Shown: in pieces, positions 1-5,390 of the stretch
How the letters are laid out: every line of letters starts with the position of its first letter
Numbering within the stretch: position 1 is the first letter of the stretch
Assembly: GCA_027030825.1 (NCBI GenBank)
Contig: JALVEM010000573.1
Location: 1 to 6,330 of the forward strand
Source of the DNA: Thiohalobacter sp.
GTDB taxonomy: Bacteria > Pseudomonadota > Gammaproteobacteria > Thiohalobacterales > Thiohalobacteraceae
Direction of reading: 5' to 3'
Length of the DNA: 6,330 nucleotides
The notes under the pieces: generated by a model
What the model was told of the DNA's origin: nothing
Database searches by the model: none
The model's input: the letters and a program-made list of their open reading frames with translations, nothing else
Made by a program: the position numbers and the translations under genes

Positions 1-150
1 CTGCGGTCTTCTTCGCTGCGGTCTTCTTCGCTGCGGTCTTCTTCGCTGCGGTCTTCTTCGCTGCGGTCTTCTTCGCTGCGGTCTTCTTCGCTGCGGTCTT
101 CTTCGCTGCGGTCTTCTTCGCCGCGGTCTTCTTCGCCGCGGTCTTCTTCG
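1..150. repeat. 15-bp in-frame tandem repeat encoding the AAKKT tail of adk
   Basis: The unit CTGCGGTCTTCTTCG is repeated eight times without a mismatch at 1-120. Two copies at 121-150 then differ only in the second base (CCG for CTG), which is synonymous (GCG for GCA, Ala). A degenerate copy at 151-165 ends the array. Read on the minus strand in the adk frame, each unit gives Ala-Ala-Lys-Lys-Thr. The unit is exactly five codons, so gain or loss of units keeps the frame. The array is cut by the left edge, so ten copies is a minimum. Confidence 0.97.
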
Positions 151-1003
151 TCGCGGCCTTTTCCCTGGCCGTCTCCTTCACCGCACCGACGGGGCGCCCG
201 GCAGCCTCTTCATCCGGCCGGGTCGACACGGATGTTTCGGCGGATTCGCGACCTGCATTCCCGCTCGCCTGCTCCGCCCGGCCGTTCCGCGACTTCATCG
301 CGGCGATGGCCTCGGCGACGCTGCGGGTGGAGACGGTGCGCGGCTTCATTCCGGACTGCGTCTGCGCCACGACCTTTTCGATGGCCTGGAAGACCTCTTC
401 CGGAGACCCGGCTCCCTGGACGGTCCGCAGCAGGCCCTTTTCCCGGTAATGGGCGATCACGGGGCCGGTCTGCATTTCGTAGAGCCGCAGGCGATTGCTG
501 ACCGATTCCTCGGTGTCGTCGGCTCGATGATGCAGGTTCCCGCCACATTCGTCGCAGACGCCGTCGACATGGGGCGGATGGGTGAAAAGATTGTAGGTCC
601 GGCCGCAGGCGCGGCAGGTCTGGAGGCCGACGATGCGCTGCAGCAGCTCGTCGAAATCGACATCGATCAGGAGCACCAGATCCAGCGGCATGTTCAGCTC
701 GCCGAGGAGCTGATCGAGCGCCTCGGCCTGTGCGAGGTTGCGTGGAAATCCGTCGAGAATGAAGCCCTTGCGTGCATCCTTTCGTGCCAGGCGTTCACGA
801 AGCAGGGCCAGGACGATGTCATCGGAGACCGGCTGCCCGGCGTCCATCGCGGCCCTTGCCAGTCGGCCGAGCGGGGTACCGCGCGCGACGGCCTCGCGCA
901 GCACGTCACCGACGGCGATCAGCGGCCAGCCGTGTCTTTCGTGAAGCCGCCTGGCCTGGGTTCCCTTGCCGGCACCGGGCGGGCCGATCAGCACGATTCT
1001 CAT
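1..1003 (-). CDS. adk: Adenylate kinase with a lysine-rich AAKKT-repeat C-terminal tail (partial, C-terminus beyond left edge)
   Basis: Adenylate kinase catalyses ATP + AMP = 2 ADP in the cytoplasm and recycles the AMP released with PPi in biosynthesis. Read from the ATG at 1003-1001, the frame stays open to the window edge (334 codons seen). Residues 7-15 are the P-loop GPPGAGKGT. GD-VLR lies at 32-36, GFPR at 85-88, and the LID spans about 123-160. The LID has a zinc-type four-cysteine set (C130, C133, C150, C153), and R160 and R171 match the catalytic LID/core arginines. The catalytic domain should end near residue 214, the usual family length. After it come a polar Ser/Arg/Glu-rich linker (about 215-284) and at least ten AAKKT units, an addition foreign to the family. 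Two usually conserved sites differ: Val31 where E. coli has Thr31, and Leu127 where E. coli has Arg123. The gene is divergent from the rest of the window. The kinase call is firm; the role of the tail is unknown. Confidence 0.95.
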   Translation of the reverse strand, partial: MRIVLIGPPGAGKGTQARRLHERHGWPLIAVGDVLREAVARGTPLGRLARAAMDAGQPVSDDIVLALLRERLARKDARKGFILDGFPRNLAQAEALDQLLGELNMPLDLVLLIDVDFDELLQRIVGLQTCRACGRTYNLFTHPPHVDGVCDECGGNLHHRADDTEESVSNRLRLYEMQTGPVIAHYREKGLLRTVQGAGSPEEVFQAIEKVVAQTQSGMKPRTVSTRSVAEAIAAMKSRNGRAEQASGNAGRESAETSVSTRPDEEAAGRPVGAVKETAREKAATKKTAAKKTAAKKTAAKKTAAKKTAAKKTAAKKTAAKKTAAKKTAAKKTA

Positions 1004-1245
1004 TGTTTTTCCCAAACTCCCTCAGCCACGGTTCGCCCCGGAATCCGGCGCCCGGCGGGAAGTCTCGCCGCCATCCGGCAGATCAAGTTTTTTTCATGGG
1101 CTTATACAATTTTTCTGATGGTTCCGGGGCACTTGCGGGTTTAAGCTACCTTGCCTCGCGATCGAGTGTCAATTAAAGTGTCGGCCCAGCCGAATTCCGG
1201 GATTCCGGGTTGCGTGAAGCCGATGCCGACGGATGTCAGTGAACC
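1004..1245. promoter_or_regulatory. Divergent intergenic region with AT-rich promoter-like island
   Basis: This 242-bp gap separates adk (leftward) from the 122-aa gene (rightward), so it must carry promoters for both directions. The only AT-rich stretch in it is about 1085-1120. On the plus strand it contains TACAAT (1105-1110), one mismatch from the -10 consensus, but I see no good -35 at 16-18 bp. The same stretch read on the minus strand gives a TATAAG-like box, also without a clear -35. A short direct repeat of ATTCCGGG lies near 1195-1209. No RNA gene or other coding frame stands out. Confidence 0.4.
1017..1023 (-). promoter_or_regulatory. Ribosome binding site of adk
   Basis: On the minus strand GAGGGAG precedes the adk ATG with 13 intervening bases, including an A-rich stretch next to the start. 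The match to the anti-Shine-Dalgarno sequence is good, but the spacing is longer than the usual 5-9. A weaker GGGA closer to the ATG could serve instead. The start itself is fixed by the protein: residue 1 directly begins the family's first beta strand and P-loop. Confidence 0.5.
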
Positions 1246-1614
1246 ATGAGTGAAGTTCCGGATTTCAACGAGGCCGAGCTGTGGACGATCAGGACCACGC
1301 TCCGCGAGCGTTACGGCGAGGACGTCGACGTCGAGCTCGCCGAAACCGAACTCCGTCTCGATCCGCACACCACCCAGCTCACCACCTGCCCGGCCGTCTT
1401 CTGGCGACACGGCGACTGCAACTTCATCATCGTCAAGACCGCTCCGGAACGTTACCGCTGCCAGTTCTTCTACCGGATCCACCAGGTATTCGGCACCGGA
1501 ATCGAGGAATACGACAATCTGACCGAATGCACCGTCACGCTGCTGCAGGTGCAGGCGGACCACGAGCGCGAGCGCCGGCAGGCGCAGGAAGCGGAAGCAG
1601 GGGGAGAATCCTGA
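1246..1614 (+). CDS. Unrecognised 122-aa protein
   Basis: I do not recognise this protein and assign no function. The frame runs from ATG 1246 to TGA 1612-1614. An in-frame TGA at 1240-1242 means this is the first possible start, although only a weak GGATG sits upstream. The product is soluble-looking, with no signal peptide or membrane segment. It has an acidic N-terminal half (residues 4-40), a central part rich in aromatic and beta-forming residues (about 45-100), and a charged, probably helical C-terminus (about 101-119) rich in Glu, Arg and Gln. There are four cysteines (48, 58, 72, 95), not spaced as a classic CXXC zinc site. It lies 59 bp upstream of pfp on the same strand, and no clear promoter is seen in that gap, so the two are probably co-transcribed. 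Base composition matches its neighbours. Confidence 0.75.
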   Translation: MSEVPDFNEAELWTIRTTLRERYGEDVDVELAETELRLDPHTTQLTTCPAVFWRHGDCNFIIVKTAPERYRCQFFYRIHQVFGTGIEEYDNLTECTVTLLQVQADHERERRQAQEAEAGGES

Positions 1615-1662
1615 CGGGCGCCGCGAGCGACCGTCGACGTCATCCCAGGAACGACCACAAAC

Positions 1663-1666
1663 GGAG
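1663..1666 (+). promoter_or_regulatory. Ribosome binding site that sets the pfp start
   Basis: GGAG lies seven bases before ATG 1674. The pfp frame is open for nearly 400 bp further upstream, through the 122-aa gene in another phase, so this site is what decides the start. It agrees with the protein, where the family's first strand and glycine-rich turn (YAQSGG, residues 12-17) begin shortly afterwards. Confidence 0.8.
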
Positions 1667-1673
1667 ACAGACC

Positions 1674-2951
1674 ATGGCGAGATCCAAGGCAAGGAAAAAC
1701 GCCTTCTACGCACAGTCGGGCGGCGTGACCGCCGTCATCAACGCCAGTGCCTGTGGCGTCATCGAAACGGCACGCAAGCACAAGGACAGGATCGGCAAGG
1801 TCTTCGCCGGGCGCAACGGCATCATCGGCGCACTGACCGAAGACCTGATCGACACCAGCAAGGAATCCGCCCGCGACATCGCCGCACTGCGCCACACCCC
1901 TTCCGGCGCCTTCGGCTCCTGCCGTTACAAGCTCAAGAGCCTCGAGGAGAACCGCCGTGAATACGAGCGGCTGATCGAGGTCTTCGAGGCCCACAACATC
2001 GGCTACTTCTTCTACAACGGGGGCGGCGACTCGGCCGACACCTGCCTGAAGGTTTCCCAGCTCTCGAAGAAGATGGGCTACCCGATCCAGGCCATCCATG
2101 TCCCCAAGACCGTCGACAACGACCTGCCCATCACCGACAACTGCCCCGGATTCGGCTCGGTGGCCAAGTACATCGCGGTCTCCACCCGCGAGGCCAGCTT
2201 CGACGTCGCCTCGATGGCGAAGACCTCCACCAAGATCTTCGTGCTCGAGGTCATGGGCAGGCACGCCGGCTGGATCGCCGCCGCCGGCGGCATGGCCGCC
2301 AGCGAGGACTGCGACCTGCCGATCGTCATCCTCTTCCCCGAGGTGCCCTTCGACCGGGAGAAGTTCCTCGCCGCCGTCGACCGCAAGGTAGCGGAGTACG
2401 GCTACTGCTCGGTGGTGGTCTCCGAGGGCGTGCGCGACGAGAACGGCAAGTTCCTCGCGGACCAGGGACTGCGCGACGCCTTCGGTCACGCCCAGCTCGG
2501 CGGCGTGGCTCCGGTCATCGCACAGATGATCCGCGACAATCTGGGCCACAAGTATCACTGGGCGGTGGCGGACTACCTGCAGCGCGCGGCGCGCCACATC
2601 GCCTCGAAGACGGACGTCAACCAGGCCTACGCCATGGGCAAGGCGGCGGTGGAGTTCGCGCTCGCCGGCAAGAACTCCGTCATGCCCACCATCGTCCGCA
2701 CCTCCAACAGGCCCTATCGCTGGAAGGTCGGCGAGGCCCCTCTCTCGCGGGTCGCCAACCGCGAGAAGATGATGCCCAAGGGCTTCATCTCGCGCGACGG
2801 CTTCGGCATCACCAGGCGGTGCCGGGAGTATCTGGCTCCGCTCATGGCCGGGGAAGACTATCCGCCCTATGGCAAGGACGGTCTCCCGAAATACGTGTGC
2901 CTGAAGAACGTCGCGGTGCCGAAGAAGTTGCCCGAATTCGAGCTCAAGTAG
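1674..2951 (+). CDS. pfp: Pyrophosphate-dependent 6-phosphofructokinase
   Basis: This cytoplasmic enzyme reversibly converts fructose-6-phosphate + PPi to fructose-1,6-bisphosphate + Pi, so it can act in both glycolysis and gluconeogenesis. The product has 425 residues, longer than the roughly 320 of E. coli PfkA and in the range of PPi-type enzymes. The phosphoryl-donor motif is GGGDS (116-120), and the catalytic motif is PKTVDND (144-150). In ATP enzymes the corresponding positions are Gly104 and Gly124 (E. coli numbering). Here they are Asp119 and Lys145, the pair that marks PPi dependence. MGRHAGW (194-200) is the sugar-phosphate site, and SEGVRDENG starts at 250. It follows the 122-aa gene by 59 bp and ends at a strong terminator. 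In related autotrophs and methanotrophs PPi-PFK genes sit beside hppA, as nearly here. Some such enzymes also act on sedoheptulose phosphates; the sequence alone cannot show that. Confidence 0.93.
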   Translation: MARSKARKNAFYAQSGGVTAVINASACGVIETARKHKDRIGKVFAGRNGIIGALTEDLIDTSKESARDIAALRHTPSGAFGSCRYKLKSLEENRREYERLIEVFEAHNIGYFFYNGGGDSADTCLKVSQLSKKMGYPIQAIHVPKTVDNDLPITDNCPGFGSVAKYIAVSTREASFDVASMAKTSTKIFVLEVMGRHAGWIAAAGGMAASEDCDLPIVILFPEVPFDREKFLAAVDRKVAEYGYCSVVVSEGVRDENGKFLADQGLRDAFGHAQLGGVAPVIAQMIRDNLGHKYHWAVADYLQRAARHIASKTDVNQAYAMGKAAVEFALAGKNSVMPTIVRTSNRPYRWKVGEAPLSRVANREKMMPKGFISRDGFGITRRCREYLAPLMAGEDYPPYGKDGLPKYVCLKNVAVPKKLPEFELK

Positions 2952-2962
2952 GCACGACATAC

Positions 2963-2992
2963 CGAAAAGGGGCGCGATCGCGCCCCTTTTCG
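2963..2992 (+). terminator. Rho-independent terminator after pfp (perfect palindrome)
   Basis: A perfect 30-nt inverted repeat begins 11 bp after the pfp stop. It has A4 on the outer left, G4 and an alternating GC centre with GATC in the middle, then C4 and T4. The RNA would form a GC-rich stem flanked by A and U runs, the usual bidirectional intrinsic-terminator shape. The U run is short (four) and followed by CGTTG. Confidence 0.85.
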
Positions 2993-3013
2993 TTGCCCGG
3001 AGAAGATCGGGAA

Positions 3014-3211
3014 ATGGAACTCGAACGCGCGCGCGAGCTGCTGTCCATGCACATCGAGATGGGCAGCGGCTACAACCGCAACGCAGCCCGCCTGGTGCTC
3101 GCCGAGGTGCAGCGAATCCATGGCCAGGAGGCCGTCGACCGCCTCATCGTGGAACTGGACCTCCAGCGCCATTTCGGGTTCCGACCGGGACAGGCCTTCC
3201 ACTCCCCTTGA
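3014..3211 (+). CDS. Unrecognised 65-aa protein between pfp and hppA
   Basis: This is a short open frame from ATG 3014 to TGA 3209-3211, with GGAGAAG at 2999-3005 as a plausible ribosome binding site 11 bases from the ATG. The product is soluble-looking and mostly helical. A charged N-terminal helix (1-15) is followed by a Gly-Tyr-Asn-Arg-Asn-Ala-Ala-Arg segment (19-26), an amphipathic helix (27-52) and an FGFRPGQ tail (54-60). The ordered look and GC-rich third positions support a real gene. I believe similar short proteins exist in other proteobacteria, but I know of no function. The Shine-Dalgarno begins only seven bases after the pfp terminator, which leaves no room for a promoter of its own there. 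The next gene is hppA, 94 bp downstream. The frame could be opened further upstream into pfp, but the terminator and binding site favour this start. Confidence 0.75.
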   Translation: MELERARELLSMHIEMGSGYNRNAARLVLAEVQRIHGQEAVDRLIVELDLQRHFGFRPGQAFHSP

Positions 3212-3227
3212 GACAGATCAAGGGGAG
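3202..3227 (+). other. Stem-loop covering the stop codon of the 65-aa gene
   Basis: CTCCCCTTGA (3202-3211) pairs perfectly with TCAAGGGGAG (3218-3227) around the six-base loop GACAGA. The TGA stop of the small gene is the end of the left arm. It is followed by a purine-rich run (AAGAAGAAAGGG), not by a T run, so it is not a typical intrinsic terminator in either direction. It may act in mRNA processing or stability, or as attenuation ahead of hppA. Confidence 0.6.
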
Positions 3228-3295
3228 AAGAAGAAAGGGCCGGTACATTTCCCGCGGTCTTTCTGCCGAAATTGCCTGAAAGAAGATGGACTACC

Positions 3296-3300
3296 GGAGG
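3296..3300 (+). promoter_or_regulatory. Strong ribosome binding site that sets the hppA start
   Basis: GGAGG followed by AAGTC places ATG 3306 at five bases, close to ideal. The hppA frame is open for a further 186 bp upstream, through the 65-aa gene in another phase. This site and the immediate hydrophobic N-terminus decide the start. Confidence 0.9.
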
Positions 3301-3305
3301 AAGTC

Positions 3306-5321
3306 ATGTCACCTGAACTGATATTCGCCATTCTCTGCGGCCTCGCCGCCGTTGCCTATGGCCTCTATTCCATGTTGTGGATCCTGAAACAGCCGGAGGG
3401 CAACGAGCGCATGCGCGAGATCGCCCGCGCCATCCAGGAAGGCGCCTCTGCCTACCTGAATCGCCAGTACACCACCATCGGTCTCGTGGGCGTGGCGCTG
3501 TTCGTGCTCATCGGCATCTTCATCGACTGGTATACCGCCTCCGGTTTCGCCATCGGCGCCGTCTTCTCCGGGCTCACCGGCTACATCGGCATGAACATCT
3601 CGGTGCGCGCCAACGTGCGCACCGCCGAGGCCGCCCATCAGGGACTCAACGCCGCGATGCAGGTGGCCTTCCGCGGCGGCGCCATCACCGGCCTGCTGGT
3701 CGTGGGCCTCGGCCTGCTGGGGGTTGCCGGCTATTTCGCCATCCTGCGGATGATGGGGGCGCCCGATCCCCTGCACGCTCTCGTCGGCCTCGCCTTCGGT
3801 GGCTCCCTCATCTCCATCTTCGCCCGACTCGGCGGCGGCATCTTCACCAAGGGCGCCGACGTCGGTGCCGACCTGGTGGGCAAGGTGGAAGCCGGCATCC
3901 CCGAGGACGACCCGCGCAACCCGGCCGTGATCGCCGACAACGTGGGCGACAACGTGGGCGACTGCGCCGGCATGGCCGCGGACCTGTTCGAGACCTATGC
4001 CGTTACGGTGGTCGCCACCATGCTGCTGGGCGGTTTGATGTTCAAGGACGCCGGCGATGCCGCCGTGCTCTATCCGCTGGTCCTCGGTGGCGTCTCCATC
4101 ATTGCCTCGATCATCGGCACCTTCTTCGTCAAGGCGCGCGAGGGCGGCAAGATCATGAACGCGCTCTATCGCGGGCTGATCGTCTCCGGCGTGCTCGCGG
4201 CCATCGGCTTCTGGTTCGTCACCGACTGGATGATGGGCGGCAACGGCACCTACAGTGCAGGCCAGCTCTACGGCGCCGCGCTGATCGGACTGGCCCTGAC
4301 GGCGGCCATGGTCATCATCACCGAGTACTACACGGCCACGGAATTCAGTCCGGTCCGGCACATCGCCGAGGCCTCGACCACCGGCCACGGCACCAACGTG
4401 ATCGCCGGACTGGGCGTTTCCATGAAGGCGACCGCGGCACCGGTGCTCGCCGTCTGCGCCGCCATCTGGGGCGCCTACTACCTGGCCGGCCTGTACGGCA
4501 TCGCCATCGCGGCCACGTCCATGCTGTCGATGACCGGCATCATCGTGGCGCTGGACGCCTACGGCCCCATCACCGACAACGCCGGCGGCATCGCCGAGAT
4601 GGCCGAGCTGGACGAGAAGATCCGCAACATCACCGATCCGCTCGACGCCGTCGGCAACACCACCAAGGCCGTCACCAAGGGTTACGCCATCGGCTCGGCC
4701 GGACTGGCTGCGCTGGTGCTGTTCGCCGACTACACCCACGGCCTGGAGAAGGCCGGCATCACCACCAGCTTCGACCTGTCCGACCACATGGTGATCATCG
4801 GCCTGTTCATCGGCGGCCTGATCCCCTACCTGTTCGGCTCCATGGCCATGGAAGCGGTCGGGCGTGCCGCCGGCGGCATCGTCAACGAGGTGCGCCGGCA
4901 GTTCCGCGAGATGCCCGGCATCATGGAGAAGACCCAGAAGCCGGACTATTCCCGTGCCGTGGACATGCTCACCAGGGCAGCCATCCGCGAGATGATTCTG
5001 CCCTCGCTGCTGCCGGTCCTCACGCCCATCGTGGTGGGGCTGCTGCTCGGACCCAAGGCATTGGGCGGTGTGCTGCTCGGCACCATCATCACCGGCCTGT
5101 TCGTGGCCATCTCCATGACCACCGGCGGCGGTGCCTGGGACAATGCCAAGAAGTACATCGAGGACGGGCACTTCGGCGGCAAGGGATCCGAGGCCCACAA
5201 GGCGGCAGTGACGGGCGACACGGTCGGCGACCCCTACAAGGACACCGCCGGCCCCGCCATCAACCCGCTGATCAAGATCATCAACATCGTGGCGCTGCTG
5301 ATCATTCCGCTGATGGTGTGA
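3306..5321 (+). CDS. hppA: H+-translocating membrane pyrophosphatase, K+-independent type
   Basis: This is an integral inner-membrane pump that hydrolyses cytoplasmic PPi and exports protons, saving part of the energy of biosynthetic PPi; the family can also run in reverse. The 671-aa product fits the bacterial family, with about 16 hydrophobic segments from residues 4-26 to 655-671. PPi/Mg-binding motifs are present: DVGADLVGKVE (185-195), the DNVGDNVGD acidic cluster (211-219), DAYGPITDNAGG (417-428) and GDTVGDPYKDTAGP (637-650). In the diagnostic segment GNTTKAVTKG (450-459), Lys454 and Thr457 stand where K+-dependent members have Ala and Gly, so the enzyme should not need K+. Resemblance to Rhodospirillum-type pumps supports H+ rather than Na+ transport, though ion choice is inferred. 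It lies between the 65-aa gene and ppa, two genes downstream of pfp. No key residue is missing. Confidence 0.98.
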   Translation: MSPELIFAILCGLAAVAYGLYSMLWILKQPEGNERMREIARAIQEGASAYLNRQYTTIGLVGVALFVLIGIFIDWYTASGFAIGAVFSGLTGYIGMNISVRANVRTAEAAHQGLNAAMQVAFRGGAITGLLVVGLGLLGVAGYFAILRMMGAPDPLHALVGLAFGGSLISIFARLGGGIFTKGADVGADLVGKVEAGIPEDDPRNPAVIADNVGDNVGDCAGMAADLFETYAVTVVATMLLGGLMFKDAGDAAVLYPLVLGGVSIIASIIGTFFVKAREGGKIMNALYRGLIVSGVLAAIGFWFVTDWMMGGNGTYSAGQLYGAALIGLALTAAMVIITEYYTATEFSPVRHIAEASTTGHGTNVIAGLGVSMKATAAPVLAVCAAIWGAYYLAGLYGIAIAATSMLSMTGIIVALDAYGPITDNAGGIAEMAELDEKIRNITDPLDAVGNTTKAVTKGYAIGSAGLAALVLFADYTHGLEKAGITTSFDLSDHMVIIGLFIGGLIPYLFGSMAMEAVGRAAGGIVNEVRRQFREMPGIMEKTQKPDYSRAVDMLTRAAIREMILPSLLPVLTPIVVGLLLGPKALGGVLLGTIITGLFVAISMTTGGGAWDNAKKYIEDGHFGGKGSEAHKAAVTGDTVGDPYKDTAGPAINPLIKIINIVALLIIPLMV

Positions 5322-5339
5322 GGAAAATTAGCGTCCTCT

Positions 5340-5373
5340 GATGAAGGGCCGGTATAATTGCCGGCCCTTCATC
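5340..5373 (+). terminator. Terminator-like hairpin after hppA
   Basis: GATGAAGGGCCGG (5340-5352) pairs perfectly over 13 bp with CCGGCCCTTCATC (5361-5373) around the eight-base loop TATAATTG. It starts 18 bp after the hppA stop. The following sequence, GTTTCC, is a poor U run, so termination may be incomplete, letting some hppA transcripts continue into ppa. The hairpin could also protect the hppA mRNA 3' end. Confidence 0.65.
5353..5358 (+). promoter_or_regulatory. Consensus -10 box TATAAT in the hairpin loop, candidate ppa promoter
   Basis: TATAAT is a perfect sigma-70 -10 hexamer, 32 bp before the ppa ATG, so transcription would start near 5365 and give a leader of about 25 nt. No good -35 is present: TTAGCG at 5328-5333 is a weak match with a long 19-bp spacer, and there is no extended -10 TG. 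The exact hexamer in a G+C-rich sequence and its distance to the gene support it; the missing -35 argues against a strong promoter. Confidence 0.45.
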
Positions 5374-5390
5374 GTTTCCGGGTGGCAGAA

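Noticed and set aside
1..150. CRISPR array or intergenic satellite
   Set aside because: The units are 15 bp with no spacers and lie in frame with adk as AAKKT codons.
449..1144. Long plus-strand open frame opposite adk
   Set aside because: It is antisense to a clear adenylate kinase and has no family features; high G+C with biased codons leaves the opposite strand open by chance.
1281..1673. Possible N-terminal extension of pfp by 131 codons
   Set aside because: It overlaps the 122-aa gene in another phase, is Arg/His-rich and unlike PFK. GGAG at 1663 fits ATG 1674.
1141..1713. Minus-strand open frame opposite the 122-aa gene
   Set aside because: No ribosome binding site or recognisable motif. 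The plus-strand frame is better placed, with a stop just before its start and pfp downstream.
1470..2960. Minus-strand open frame of 496 codons opposite pfp
   Set aside because: It mirrors the pfp codon pattern, and its translation is low-complexity Val/Gly/Asp/Ala-rich.
3241..3305. Promoter for hppA in the gap before it
   Set aside because: I scanned for sigma-70 and sigma-54 boxes and found only weak scattered matches with wrong spacing, so I do not call one.
3309..5198. Minus-strand open frame of 629 codons opposite hppA
   Set aside because: It is a shadow of a GC-rich membrane protein gene. The translation is Gly/Asp/His-rich without hydrophobic core patterns.
3377..5341. Second long plus-strand frame inside hppA
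   Set aside because: Arg/His-rich translation in the wrong phase; hppA itself is unbroken with every motif.
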